From the NCBI GenBank assembly GCA_032433765.1, contig JAVIAB010000092.1:40287218-40351217 (forward strand): a stretch of 64,000 nt of DNA, written 5' to 3'. The notes under the pieces were generated by a model. It did no database searches. It saw only the letters and a list, made by a program, of their open reading frames with translations, and was not told where the DNA came from. The translations under genes were made by a program, and so were the position numbers. Below, in pieces: positions 36,651 to 48,398 of this stretch (position 1 is its first letter; the number at the start of each line of letters is the position of its first letter). The DNA comes from Megaustenia siamemsis. Lineage: Eukaryota > Mollusca > Gastropoda > Stylommatophora > Ariophantidae.

Positions 36651-37374
36651 TTGATAAAAACCAGGAAATGAAAGACTCGTTTATGTGGTATGACTTCATA
36701 ACAGAAACAACCCTGGTCATAAACAATTGGCGGACTGCAAGAAGGTCAAGGAAAACCAAGGTGTATGGAAGCTGTCCTGAACATCAGCACTGGATTGCAA
36801 AGCACACGTCTTAGTGCAACACGAAACATTAACAAAGATAGAAAGAAAAACATATCTTTATGTGTATGTTTATGTTAGTCATGTGCCATATATCTTGATG
36901 TGTGTCAGTGTTAGTCATGCCTCGTATCGCTGTGTGCATGTCTGTGTAGGTCACATCTCCTATCTGTGTGTGTGCATGTCTGTGTTAGTCACCTCTAGTG
37001 ACTCGGGCAGATGGTGCTCGTAAACCTGGGAGGGCCAACCATCTAAGGGCAGAATCCCCCTACAGAAAAGATCATCTGCTGCCTTGCATGAAGATTGGGG
37101 ACAATCAAAGGCTAAGGAATGCAAACCTGAATAAAATGCTGGCTGAAATCGGATACACTGGGTCACTGGCGCAGAATACAGTGCAACGTTTTAACGGGTG
37201 TTCAATCAGAGTGGATCTGGCAGACTCTAATTGTGATGTTCTGTCTGTGGGGGCGATCAACACACTTAACCTGACAGCTGACTTCATGTGAGAGTCTGGA
37301 ATCCTACTATGATTGAGTCCTTATCGCAGAGAGAGAGAGAGTGAGAGAGAGAGAAAGAAAGAAAAACAATATCG
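36651..37374. other. No recognisable gene
   Basis: It holds a 97-codon plus-strand ORF (36998-37291) without a recognisable domain, partly overlapped by other open frames, and a GA run at 37327-37370. The ORF might be a repeat relic. I cannot assign it. Confidence 0.4.
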
Positions 37375-37566
37375 GAGCTCAGTAGCGTAGTGGTTAGGGT
37401 GCATGAGTAGTATAATGTGTCCTGATTCAATTCTGGGCTGACGGTTTTCAGTTGACCGTGCTGAAAAAGGGCACATAATCCAATGAGCTAGGAAAGGTAA
37501 TAACACAATGGACGTTCATGTTACCTCCACCCCATCTACTCTCCTCAACCTTAAATGATGTGGCCA
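37375..37566 (+). mobile_element. SINE-2, tRNA-like head and body
   Basis: A degenerate A box (tagcgtagtggttaggg) and B box (gattcaattctgg) precede a body with gtgctgaaaaagggcacata and cctccaccccatctactctc. The end is gatgtggccaaaaaa. A truncated copy lies inside a LINE at 38787-38902. It differs in sequence from SINE-1. Confidence 0.7.
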
Positions 37567-38320
37567 AAAAAGAGTGTAGTATAATATTTTACTCGTCTAC
37601 AACGATTATGAGTTCGATCTATCCATGACGCTGTGCCGATTTAGCTGAAAAAGAATAGCTATTTCCATCACCGAGTTCGGGGAGGTATAATCAGGGTGGT
37701 ATAGTAAAGGCCCCGTCACATTTAAATGTTGTTGCTTAATATTCTGAGATAATGTCTGTTGAGAATGAAATGCTATTGTTTTATACATACACCTTTGTAT
37801 ATATTTGAGGATTGAGGGGGGAGGGGGGGGGGCTTAAATCTTTTTTATTTTTTTTTTAGATTAATTTTGTAAATAATTGTCAAGCATCTCAAATAATAAT
37901 TAACAGAAAAAGCATTATGGGAAGGAAGTAAGTAAATAAGCGCCCATGAATATTGTGTTAACACGATGAATAGCTTATAGAGACGCAAAAATAGATGTAA
38001 GTCTAGACAAGATCTTCATTGATCAATAATTAACAACAGCTCTCAAATGGCGATTCCTTTGTGGTTACACTAATTACTGACTAGGATGTGCACAGCCAAA
38101 GTCATTTCCTAACAAATTCCGTGATCTAAAAGTTTAAAACACTTTTTCTTGGCCGTGTTGCAAGCTGGTTTTGGCTTATTCGTCACGTTTCTAGCCTGGC
38201 TGATAGTAACATTATATAGCATGTTTTTGATTGGAACAATTTAATTGCATAAAACAGCGCAGCATATTGGACAAAAATATAAACACAAATTAATTATACC
38301 AGTTGTGCTAGTAAGTATAC
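37567..38320. other. No recognisable gene
   Basis: It contains a segment near 37605-37700 with a ttcgatct B-box-like piece and a gctgaaaaagaatagcta segment that may be a decayed SINE-2 relative. The rest is unassigned. Confidence 0.4.
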
Positions 38321-38494
38321 AAGTTTTACAATCATCATCATCACAATCAATTGCCGTGCCTGCTGGCGTAGGTGATCATATCTCTCCACAACCTTCGATC
38401 TCGACAGTTATTTATCATTTCTGTTGCTGACTTTCTGCCAAGCCATTCTCTTAAGCTGCCAGGTATCTTTTATCTTTGCTTTCCTCTATATCTT

Positions 38495-38683
38495 GGGAGT
38501 CGCGATAGCTCAGTGGTTAGTGAACTGGACTACAAAGGACAAGGGGCAGGGTTCGATCACAACCGACGGCTTCCGGTTCACCCAGCCTTAAAAAGGGTAC
38601 AGGATTTTTTTCTGGGAAAGTAAAGCAGCACGGGCGTAATACCGATCACATTACCCCAAAAATCATTTACTTTTACTTTCTCG
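38495..38683 (+). mobile_element. SINE-1, internally deleted, inside LINE B2
   Basis: The head and body up to ccccaaaaatcat are present. The next roughly 75 bp are deleted, and the T-rich tail ttacttttactttc follows. A 7-bp duplication, atatctt, lies at 38488-38494 and 38684-38690. Intact B2 copies lack this segment. Confidence 0.88.
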
Positions 38684-38786
38684 ATATCTTCTTATCTCAT
38701 TTTTTCCAGTTGTTACAGTATATTCCAGCTGTTCTCTTCTCATTACATGGCCAAAAAAAAATGATGATTATTTCTACCTAACATTG

Positions 38787-38902
38787 GAACCGTGCTGAAA
38801 AAGGGCACATAATCCAATAGGAAAGGTAATAACACGATGGACGTTCAAGTAAGTTACCTCCACCCCATCTACTCTCCTCAACCTTAAATGATGTGGCCAA
38901 AG
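38787..38902 (+). mobile_element. SINE-2 fragment inside LINE B2
   Basis: It matches the body and end of SINE-2 at 37375 (gtgctgaaaaagggcacata through gatgtggccaaa). The tRNA-like head is absent. The flanking B2 sequence is continuous in the copy at 55679-58229. Confidence 0.8.
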
Positions 38903-39679
38903 TTCTCATTTTGCTTTGACCTCTTTCAGAACGTTTTCATTACTCTTCTTAGATGTCCATGGTATTCTCAACATTCTTCTGTAAAACCACATTTCTACAG
39001 TCTCCAGTGATTTTCTTGTCTGTTGTCCCTTTTTCCATGATTCACATCTATATGTTAAGACTGGCTCTACATAACATTTAAGAAAACAATTCTTCTTTCT
39101 ATTGTCAAAAATGGATTGCATAGTATCTTCTTCATTTTTTGGAAAGCTGTTTTTGCCTGAGCCATTCTGCATCTCATCTCTGTTGTACGTCTTCCGTCTG
39201 AGGTTAACAAAGTTCCCAAATATTCAAATTCATTTACCTGTTTTAATATTGTTCCACTTGTCTTTATTTTGCACCGAGATGATGTATTTGTCTTTGTTAT
39301 TACCATTAATTCTGTCTTTCTGCTATTAAGGCTGAGTCCTTTATTTGTGTTTTCTTTCACTATAGTGTCCAACATTTCTTGTAACTCATTTTCACCCTTA
39401 GTGATTAAGACTGTATCATCAGCATACCTCAGGTTATTTATATTATGACATACGATTGTTATTCCAGGCATAACCCTTATGGATCTTAAAATAATCTCAC
39501 TATAAATATTAAACAAATCTGGTGACAGCACGCAACCTTGCCTAACACCCTGTTTTATTTGTTGAAACATTCCCAATTAAAAAGTTTTACAATACAAATA
39601 TTCAATTATAGAAGTAAGTATACAAATGTTACAATACAAGTATACAATTCTACAAGTAAGTATACAAGTTTTACAATAA

Positions 39680-39928
39680 TTCTTCTTCTTCTTTCTTTCC
39701 TCATTTGCCTTACAGCGTCGAGGGGAGATATTTGTGGTCTTTTGTTCTTCTGTTCGCTTCTGCTGCTGTTATGTTTTCTAGTGCTTCTAATATTCCATCG
39801 ATCCATATTTTTCGTGGTGACCCTTGGGTCTGGTATTCTCGCAACGTTTATTGAGGGCTCGTTGTATTGTGTTTTGATCTGTCTTCTCAGGTGGCCAAAC
39901 CATTTCTTTATATATTATATGGCGGGAT
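39680..39928 (-). pseudogene. LINE family E, 3'-end remnant
   Basis: The minus strand gives RNIRSTRKHNSSRSEQKNKR and the frame-shifted PRKIWIDGIL-type tail, ending in a CTT-rich run. The same tail occurs at 47485-48235 (plus) and 59825-60475 (minus). Flanks contain short repeats of gtaagtatacaag. Confidence 0.75.
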
Positions 39929-39979
39929 AAATAATACAATTATACAAGCAAGTTTACACGTGAAATAGATACTAGTCAT

Positions 39980-40380
39980 TCATCTTTTTGGTAATTTGAT
40001 TATGTTTTTCAAAGACTTATTGAATGAACGCGAAACGTAGAGTATAGTTACATCTTTATTAAGAGAATTATGATTTCTCACTTTGAATTCAACATAGCCA
40101 TCATGATGCCATACACACTGCGGCGTCAATACTTCAGTAGGAATGCATTCATCGAAGCAGCGTTGTTCTAAGTCATTGTCGCTCGTTACAAACACATTTT
40201 CCCCGAGCTGAGATCTGAAATACACTTCCCAACATCACAATGCTCAATGCTAACAGCCTGGCGCCTTACTCGATCTATAATTTCACGATTCTCGAGTACC
40301 AAATCACCAACGAATGCCCGTTGCTGCTGGGCGAGCATTTCGTGTCTTCTAATAACTCATGTTTATCTTTCCTTATGTGA
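39980..40380 (-). other. Possible broken coding sequence, unidentified
   Basis: The minus strand has two open segments in different frames. One is about 50 codons with RRHEMLAQQQRAFVGDLVLE (40360-40210). The next is 81 codons with FVTSDNDLEQRCFDE (40225-39980) ending in a stop. They adjoin the ORF at 40382-41368 on the same strand, so all may be parts of one decayed or spliced gene. I do not recognise the family. Confidence 0.25.
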
Positions 40381-40381
40381 T

Positions 40382-41368
40382 TTATTCACTATCCACACTG
40401 ACAGTTTCCTCTCCATACTCATTTCTCAGAAGATTGTTAATCATGTTAGAGCCACAAACCTTTGCTGTGAGAAATTCAACCACACTTCCCTCTTTCATGT
40501 TAGAGCCACAAACCTTTGCTGTGAGAAATGCAACCACACTTCCCTCTTTCATGTTAGAGCCACAAACCTTTGCTGTGAGAAATTCAACCACACTTCCCTC
40601 TTTCATGTTAGAGCCACAAACCTTTGCTGTGAGAAATGCAACCACACTTCCCTCTTTCATGTTAGAGCCACAAACCTTTGCTGTGAGAAATGCAACCACA
40701 CTTCCCTCTTTCATGTTAGAGCCACAAACCTTTGCTGTGAGAAATGCAACCACACTTCCCTCTTTCATGTTAGAGCCACAAACCTTTGCTGTGAGAAATG
40801 CAACCACACTTCCCTCTTTCATGTTAGAGCCACAAACCTTTGCTGTGAGAAATGCAACCACACTTCCCTCTTTCATGTTAGAGCCACAAACCTTTGCTGT
40901 GAGAAATGCAACCACACTTCCCTCTTTCATGTTAGAGCCACAAACCTTTGCTGTGAGAAATGCAACCACACTTCCCTCTTTCATGTTAGAGCCACAAACC
41001 TTTGCTGTGAGAAATGCAACCACACTTCCCTCTTTCATGCTAGAGCCACAAACCTTTGCTGTGAGAAATGCAACCACACTTCCCTCTTTCATGTTAGAGC
41101 CACAAACCTTTGCTGTGAGAAATGCAACCACACTTCCCTCTTTCATGTTAGAGCCACAAACCTTTGCTGTGAGAAATGCAACCACACTTCCCTCTTTCAT
41201 GTTAGAGCCACAAACCTTTGCTGTGAGAAATGCAACCACACTTCCCTCTTTCTGGTTGGTGTTCCACGTTGTCACCAATTCCAAAACTAAAGCAATGAAG
41301 CCATCTTGTGCCTGCTCTAAAGTTCCTAGAAACTTCATAAATTCGTACCCGTGACACCATCGTTGCAC
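40382..41368 (-). CDS. Unidentified ORF enlarged by a 54-bp in-frame repeat
   Basis: A 328-codon ORF. About 45 N-terminal residues (with FMKFLGTLEQAQDGFIALVL) are followed by 15 copies of an 18-residue unit, KEGSVVAFLTAKVCGSNM. A short C-terminus follows (INNLLRNEYGEETVSVDSE). The unit fits once, naturally, between the two flanks, which suggests that one coding segment was amplified. A splice-acceptor-like tgtgcaacag lies just upstream, near 41370, so this could be an exon. Against it: two plus-strand frames through the same repeat are also open, the copies are nearly identical at DNA level, and no family is recognised. Treat it as a candidate only. Confidence 0.3.
   Translation of the reverse strand: MQRWCHGYEFMKFLGTLEQAQDGFIALVLELVTTWNTNQKEGSVVAFLTAKVCGSNMKEGSVVAFLTAKVCGSNMKEGSVVAFLTAKVCGSNMKEGSVVAFLTAKVCGSSMKEGSVVAFLTAKVCGSNMKEGSVVAFLTAKVCGSNMKEGSVVAFLTAKVCGSNMKEGSVVAFLTAKVCGSNMKEGSVVAFLTAKVCGSNMKEGSVVAFLTAKVCGSNMKEGSVVAFLTAKVCGSNMKEGSVVAFLTAKVCGSNMKEGSVVEFLTAKVCGSNMKEGSVVAFLTAKVCGSNMKEGSVVEFLTAKVCGSNMINNLLRNEYGEETVSVDSE
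40442..41251. repeat. 54-bp minisatellite, 15 nearly identical copies
   Basis: The unit contains catgttagagccacaaacct and gaaatgcaaccacacttccc. Fifteen copies cover 810 bp. Only three visible variants occur: copies 1 and 3 have attc for atgc, and one copy near 41040 has ctagag for ttagag. Such uniformity implies recent expansion or homogenisation. Confidence 0.97.
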
Positions 41369-41380
41369 TGTTGCACATCA

Positions 41381-42350
41381 TGATGGTAATATAAAAATGG
41401 AGTTTTTTGTTCGAATGTTAACACAATACACACGTTATAGAACAAATGAATCACTCTTGCAAATAGGATACCACCACGTAATAAGGAAAATAAATTACTC
41501 TTACAATAGAACACCACTACGTTGTCAGCAACCGCTGCACGCCTCCGTTTTCCCACCCACAAAGAAAAGGAAAAATCAATATTTAAATTTTAATATCATT
41601 TCCAACACTGCATAATTAAATAACAAAACAGAATAAATTAACAAATACCAACATCAAATAGAAAGACATAGATAGAAACCTGAAGGCAGAGAGCTGGAAG
41701 TACAAGACATAAGCAACAGAAGTCTACTATTATATACAATTATTAAACGTCTATTGTTAGCACACCCTTTCCTTTTTTGTGATGCAATTTCTTGTTGTTT
41801 ATGTGAATTTCGTATAATTTGCAATGCCTTCTTGACAATACAGACTCATTAGTTGAAATAACGATCGAAAAGTTGATATATAAGTCTGACATAAATCAGC
41901 ACATCAAAAGGCGGGCAGCCAAGTGCAAGACATTTATACATTCCAGAATGAACCTGAAATGTCATGGCGCAGTGCCAAAGTCAAGAGACGACTTGAATAT
42001 TTGGAAACTTTAATGTGAAAAGTTGGTAGGAGAAAAGCGAATGAGATTGCTGTTTAAATTTTGAATGGAGAAGAATAATTATATAGACGAGAGAGAGAGC
42101 AGGCAGGGACATGTGGCCATAGAAAGTACCAGTTTAATGCAATCTTATGAGAGTCTTGGGATGTGGAAAGAACTGGAATCAATGGTGGTAACGAAATCGA
42201 TTGCGTAACGATCTCAAAGGAATGAACAGTTTAGGCAGAACATAAAACGGCTTTCACTGTAACTTTAATTTAAGTTTAATTTAATCACACACATAAAGCT
42301 CAGTTCGCTGACATAAAGTCACCGTTGAATTGACCGATGTCAAGACATGT
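41381..42350. other. No recognisable gene
   Basis: AT-rich spacer up to the left target duplication of the hAT element. No supported feature. Confidence 0.5.
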
Positions 42351-42358
42351 TCTTTACA

Positions 42359-44982
42359 TAACGTGACCAGACGTCCAAGATTTTCCGGGACAATCCCGAT
42401 TTTTTTACTGTTTTTTTCATTTGTCCCGGATTTTTTACTGTTCCGAATTTGTCCCGATTTTGGCCGATTTTTTTAGCATTTGTCCCGGATTTGTTAAAAT
42501 ACATTAGGGTTACAAACGTTTACCAATTCTCCCAATATGGTAAACGTCTCTTCGACTTAAAAATATACATTATTCCGTTGTTGTGTAGAAAATGTTTAAA
42601 ATGTTCAACTGGCTTTTCATGTGGTGAAACAGTAACAGTAAAATGCGCTCCATGTTTTAAATCTTGTATACTGAAACTCAACAAGTAGCATCGTTGCAGT
42701 CACGACATTTCATATTCTTATATATTCATTGTGTTACTTTCGTTTACCGACGAACTAATTCTTTTTATTGTGTTGTTTAGTGATATAGGTTATTGCATTC
42801 ATTAGATTTTATTTACATTGTGCTTTTATTCAGTTACTTGACATTTTAATGTTTAAGAACTTATGCTATGCATATGATTTAGTCATAGAAAATTATTATT
42901 TAAACTATAGCTAGTTTGTAAAGTTTGTAATTGTTGTAACAAATGGCATCAAAACGTAAATGAAGTTTCAATTAAGATTTACAAAAGGAATACCCCTTTC
43001 TAAAAAAGTCTACATCAGACTTAACTGTAAGATGCAGTATATGTGCCTGTGGGTTTTTGATTAACCATAGTGGACGTGGTGATATTAAGAGTCACATAAA
43101 TAGTGCGAGAGAGCGGTCGCTACAGCTGCATCAAGCTCGTCGTTAACATTTTTCCGAGCTGAACAGATTGGTGACAAAGAAGAACAATTAGCTGCTACAG
43201 AAGGTGCATTTGCCTATCATATAGTGATACACAATCATACATTTAGATCTATGGACTACACGTCACAATTACTTCAGGTTACTTTAGAACCAAAATGTGC
43301 TTGTGCACGTACGAAAACAAAAGCCATTATTCGAAATGTGTTCACACCCCATGTTCAAAACGAGTTGACCTATAAAACTCAACATTTATTTCCATACTGA
43401 CAGATGCCTCCAACCAAGAGGAAATCAAGATTTTTCCTTTGCTTGTCAGATTCTTTGATTTTAATAAGGGGCTGAAAGTTAAACTATTAGAACTGAAGTC
43501 ATTGCCAGGAGAAACATCGGGTATTGTTAGTAGTTTTATTAATGAGTATCTAACGGAAAAAAGGTTTAGAAAGGAAAGTAGTTGTATTATGTACAGACAA
43601 CACAAATTCTAATTTTGGGGGCGCTGAAAGGAAACCTTGGACATAGTTTGATGGGTATTGGTTGTTGTGCATGCCATTTTTTCCACAACACTTCGAGCAA
43701 CTGTTGTTACCTATTAATGTTGAGATGATTATTGCTAAAATTTATCTGCACTTCAAATCATACACAGTTAGAGTTGAAAGTCTCAAGGAATTTTGTCAGT
43801 TTGTGGACACAGACTACCAGATGATTTTAGGTTATGCACAGACTAGGTAGCTTGCACTGCTGCCTGCTGTTGAAAGGGTTCTTCACTTGTTCCTGCCTTT
43901 AAAATCATATTTCCAATCTCAAGACAGATGCCCAGTCTTTATACAGAAATTCTTTGAAAACCCCCTGTCTGAAGCATGGCTTATTTTTGTTCACAGTCAG
44001 GCATCCTCTTTCCACGAAGTAGTGTAGAAATTAGAGGGATCGGTGGTCACTGTTTTTGAAGTAATTGACAACATCAATGGGTTGAGAACTATCTTGGAGT
44101 CCAAACTGGAAGATGGTTTCTTGCCATCAAGAGTTAAGCTAATTCTTGACAAGCTGGAAATGGAAGGAATTCCGCAGGATGATGTGAACAAGTTTAAAGC
44201 CAATGTTTCTTCATTATATGAAACAGCTTTAAGTTATTTGAAAAAATGGGCTGCAAATAATTTTCAAAACCTTGAGGCCTACAGCTGGGTAATGTTGAAC
44301 AGAACACCAACTTGGGATAATATTCAGAAATCTTCATCATTAGTGAGTCAAACAGTACCTTCAGTCGACCTTTTCAGAAAATGAAATGTATGACGAATAT
44401 GTTTACATGCAGCAGTTTGTTACTTCTCAGAAAATTAATGAGTGGAGTATTAATAAAACATTACCAGGGCAGCGTTGGATTGAAATGGCTTCCCACTTCA
44501 AAAACGGGCTTATACCAATTTCATATTTTGAAGCTGGCAGAGTTCTGTTTGTGTCTACCGGGAAAAAATGCTGCAACGGAAAGAATGTTTTCACTGATGA
44601 ACAGCTTGTGAACAAATGATAAAACACATCTAAGTATGGACGCTTTAAAGGCCATGTTGATCACCAAAGTGAACAATGAGCAAACATGTGTTGGATTTTT
44701 TAAGATGCTCCAAACAAAGAAAGATCTTTTATAAAAAAATCCACTCATCAGAAAAGTACAGCAACTCTGCTTCACCTTCCATTTAAGTGAGTATCACTAA
44801 TGTTTTTTTTTCTTCTAATCTCCTGATCACGTCTTGTAAGCCTATATAATTAGGCGTTAATTAGTTTTCAAATATATGTATTATTCACTTGAAAAAGACA
44901 GAACAAATTTCATTTTATTGATGGAAAATTTAAGTCAAATTAATCCGTCCCGGATTTTGGTTTAAAAAATATGGTCACCTTA
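42359..44982 (+). mobile_element. hAT DNA transposon, complete but decayed
   Basis: A 2624-bp element flanked by a perfect 8-bp target duplication, tctttaca, at 42351-42358 and 44983-44990. This is the size typical of hAT elements. The ends are short imperfect inverted repeats: left taacgtgaccaga, right (reverse complement) taaggtgaccata. Subterminal ccgggacaatcccg and cccggatttt motifs occur near both ends. It encodes a broken hAT transposase (42943-44784). Confidence 0.93.
42943..44784 (+). pseudogene. hAT transposase with BED-type zinc finger, broken
   Basis: Starting at ATG 42943 (MASKRK, then a stop), the translated pieces are: a BED-like finger (VRCSICACGFLINHSGRGD with downstream H residues), a central RNase-H-fold region (LTDASNQEEIK-like, TDNTNSNFGGAERK-like, HFEQLLLPINVEMIIAKIYL), an intact 113-codon stretch (44043-44384) and the C-terminal dimerisation motif (EFCLCLPGKNAATERMFSLM). 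Many stops and frameshifts make it non-functional. It resembles host-domesticated ZBED/SCAND3-type transposases by motif order, but there is no sign of domestication because the frame is broken. Confidence 0.87.
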
Positions 44983-44990
44983 TCTTTACA

Positions 44991-46544
44991 GCACCCGTTG
45001 TGGATACAGTGTCCCATTAACCAATATTGTTAATGTTTTTAAGTCAAAATTTGTAGATAGATAGACTATAGAAGCTTCTGCTATCGAGTTCGAATTAGGT
45101 AGATCTATTAATGGGGAAGCATCATTTGTGATCATTAGACCATCCGCGTTGAAGTTTAATGTTAAGTTCTGTTAAGTAGTTTCTATCACGAATAGTGCAG
45201 ACATATGTTACATAACAAAAGATAAGGTATAATCAGATATCCGGGAAGTTGAAACAGTGAATAATCTGAGTTGTGGCAAGCTCGAAGAAAAACACAACAG
45301 GTATGTAAGATCTGGCAAGCAGCAAGCTCAAAGAGATTAAACACAGATAACAGAAAAACGGTTGTTTACAAAACAGTCTGCGTAATTTCCGTACAGTTGA
45401 TTACAGAGTTAGACATTTAGGATAATGAAGGAACAGTCACCATTCCCTGTAAAAGATAAGAATAATATACATCATGTGCTGTGCAAGAATAGGTGATCAT
45501 GTCACTCCACAACCTTCTTCTCTATAATTGTTGATCACTTCCTACCATAGCATTCTTTTATATTTTCCAGTAATTTTGTTCAGGTTTTTCTGTTTACCCA
45601 CTTTTCCGCCCAATAAATAACATGTTTTAGTAATAGCTGTCCACTTCTCTTTATATGACACAAACAAATCATAAGAAAAGATTAAGAAAACAATAATATA
45701 CAATACATATACAACAAAATTGTAACACCAAAGCAAATAACATAAATGTAGAAACAAAGTGACACCATGGGAATTTGTATTCTCGAGGTAAAATCTCATT
45801 GTGCTAATGGAATCTACAGCCGCGTAAACGCGCTGAGACGAGACTAAAATCAATATTCCTATGATATAACCAGCAGTAGTCACAGACTAGTGGGGAGTAG
45901 CAAGGATACATCAGTGTCTAGATAAATGTCCTGAAAACACAGGGCATGTTTACGGAGATCGACTCCCGAAAACGGCAACAAGTGTCAATAACAATGTCCT
46001 AGAAAAGCCTCTATAGAAGACAGTCTTTCAGTGTTTATTGTGTGTGTTTTCTTCCCTGTGGTTCTGGAGCAAACTAGAGTCTTACTGCATATAGTTGTGG
46101 GCTCAGGGACATTACATTACCATGTTGTTTTGTGATTCAAACCCATGGCATAGATGTCAGGACGTGGAGACTTAAGGTTACATGCCATCAGCCATAGCGA
46201 AGTTCTGCTCAAACGGCAGGAAAATTATGACAGGAAACAAATGGTCCCAGTTCTTGGGGCAGATCAAAGTCACCAACTTATGTCCCACATTCCTATAACA
46301 GTCATTCTTCTGGCTCCTTATAAAGGTTAGGAGTAAATCAGTTACTTCAGTATAAAAAATACAACCAGAAACCATATGATACTATATTGAAAAAAAACAA
46401 AACAAAAACAGGGACTCATGTACCTATGAATAAACAACCAACCACTAGTAAACAAACGAGGCAGTCAACTAGAAAAACCATAAAACGTAGTAATTGAATG
46501 GTGTTCTTTGCAGGGTACAAGTCTCGTCCCAGTTTTACCTTGTT
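44991..46544. other. Mostly unassigned sequence
   Basis: Apart from a LINE B2 scrap (45478-45590), nothing is recognised. A 113-codon minus-strand ORF at 45542-45883 is hydrophobic but overlaps the LINE scrap and has no family match. Confidence 0.45.
45478..45590 (-). mobile_element. Diverged LINE B2 3'-end scrap
   Basis: The plus-strand text aataggtgatcatgtcactc, then cacaaccttc and ccatagcattcttttatatt, parallels the B2 3' end, but with many changes and no ATC tail. Confidence 0.5.
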
Positions 46545-47160
46545 TTAAGTAGCCAACTTCAAAGTTACGGGAAGCTCTAAAGCAGTAATCTGAATAGAAA
46601 GCCATCCAGCATCCGTGACAGCGATATCAAGGGATGAGGTTGACGTATTCTTTCCTATTGTGACATTCAAGTTAAGCAATTTTAGCATCTGTGTCTCGTT
46701 GCTTACGATAACGGAGGCATGCATGTCGTCGGCCCTCACAGTTGCTTGACACAAGTTGAGAGTGAGATTACAATTCCTGTACCAGAAATGTGAGACCGCG
46801 TGAGACGAAGTCCTGAACATTGTTTGTTGTCTAGATCATCATCACTGCACACCAGACGAATCCATAGGTGATCAGATATCCCCTCGTGAATCTCGACAAA
46901 ATCAGAGGAGAATCCTGGCGCACGTGCACGAACTCCATAGCACGGTCTGTGATCCATGGTGTGGATAAGTTTTCCATGACAATTTTTCCCGAGTAGCGGC
47001 CATATTTCTGGCCTCCTTTTTTTCGATTTTAACTGCATAGGGATCTTTAGCGTGTGCGAGTGCACACGGGACCTCCTGTTTATTGCAATTATTCGAGAGG
47101 GCTAGACATCGGATCTCACTACCCAGGCGATCAGGGGTGGGGAACGTAATTAAAAAAAAC
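46545..47160 (-). other. Possible old repeat or broken coding region
   Basis: Three overlapping minus-strand ORFs (46545-46820, 46736-47065 and 46902-47162) could be one frame broken by shifts. The stretch containing cacacgctaaagatccct resembles, from memory, a repeat text common in marine invertebrate genomes. I recognise no protein domain. Confidence 0.25.
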
Positions 47161-47296
47161 AAACCACGGATTAATTTTCCCTACTTTTGAAAAACACAAC
47201 CACTTCTACCTTCTGTCCTGAGACTGATGTCGTACCTCTAGACTACCCGTCACACTTCTGAACATATAACAATCAATGACTTCATTCTTCTTCAGT

Positions 47297-47298
<2 letters not shown>

Positions 47299-47359
<61 letters not shown>

Positions 47360-47415
47360 TATATATATATATACACACACACACGCACACACATACATAC
47401 ATACACACACGCACA
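47299..47415. repeat. (TA)n and (CA)n compound microsatellite
   Basis: TA dinucleotides to about 47371, then mixed acacac and catacata to about 47415. A potential Z-DNA-forming stretch. Confidence 0.95.
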
Positions 47416-47484
47416 TTTCCCCCTGCTACGTAACACAATTTGTCCTGTTTCACGTACTTGCGGAGGCTCTCTATAAAAAAAAAA

Positions 47485-48235
47485 AACTGCGTACAGTCAA
47501 CATCAACAAGACAGAAATATGGACCATCGCTTACAGGAAGAAAAAGAAAACAGAATATCAACATAACAACAGACGGTAGACCACGAAACCAGGTGGAAGA
47601 ATGTCAAATATTAGGAAGTCTTGTGAAATACAATAATTCACAAACAGCAGAAAAAGACTCAGCAAAGTTTATAAAAAAAAAATCATTGGAGAGATGTTAA
47701 CACCTTTATTCAATATAGAAGAAATCCCAGATGCAAAACTGGTACTCTACGACACAATGGTGTTTTTAACATATGCTACCAATGTCAGATGTTGACGCCA
47801 GAATTAAGAACAATAAGAAATAACAATCAGAAAAAATAAATGCGTTTGACGCTTGACAACAGGAAGTAAGAAAAATAACCTCTACTGAGATTAAATGTGT
47901 CAAACGAATGACAAGAAACAGACAGAGATAAGATCAGAAATTAAGAATTGAGAAAAAAGGTAGGAATAGCCCCAGGAATAGAATACATAAAGAAACAACA
48001 TATAAAATGGTTTGGCCACGTGACAAGGCAGAAAGATGAAAATAAAACACGAGCTATCAACAAACGCTGTGAGAATACCAGACCCAATTGCCGACCAAGA
48101 AAAAAATGGATTGACGGAATATTAGAAGCACTAGGAAACATAATAGCAGCAGAGGCGAACAGAAGATCAAAAGACCTTAAATTATATCTCCCTTCGACGT
48201 TGAAAGACAAATGAGGAAGGAAAGAGGAAGAAGAC
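47485..48235 (+). pseudogene. LINE family E, C-terminal remnant
   Basis: Across frameshifts the plus strand gives VNINKTEIWTIAYRKKKK, NQVEECQILGSLVKYNNSQT, EIKCVKRMTRNRQR, KKQHIKWFGHVTRQKDENKT, then PNCRPRKKWIDGILEALGNI and LKLYLPSTLKDK with a stop. This is the C-terminal RT part of family E, whose RT core is seen at 58736-59540 and 60480-60957. The 88-codon piece 47948-48214 is the best-preserved tail of the family. Confidence 0.8.
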
Positions 48236-48360
48236 GCTTGACAAAAAACATTCCAAGAGATAAGATCAAGAGTTACAAACGAAGTGCAAAGCTAACACAA
48301 ATTTCCGCTACTGAATACATAAAGATGCAGCAGATAAAATGGTTTTGTCACGTGATCATG

Positions 48361-48398
<38 letters not shown>

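Larger units (their letters stand above)
38333..39581 (-). pseudogene. LINE family B2 with two SINEs inside
   Basis: Read downwards, this encodes RT motif B and after: [40 protein letters not shown] (motif C, intact YADD), [37 protein letters not shown], and then the C-terminal region with WFYRRMLRIPWTSKKSNENV. A 169-codon stretch (39576-39067) is open. It is flanked by a perfect 12-bp duplication, aagttttacaat, at 38321-38332 and 39582-39593, so it inserted already 5'-truncated. SINE-1 (38495-38683) and a truncated SINE-2 (38787-38902) later entered its 3' half. Confidence 0.92.

Noticed and set aside
40247..41354. Two plus-strand ORFs of 331 and 347 codons through the 54-bp array
   Set aside because: Shadow frames of the repeat. 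Only the minus-strand frame has flanks that fit the repeat unit.
45542..45883. 113-codon hydrophobic minus-strand ORF as the first adenylyl cyclase exon
   Set aside because: Membrane-like residues but no cyclase motif, and it overlaps a LINE B2 scrap.
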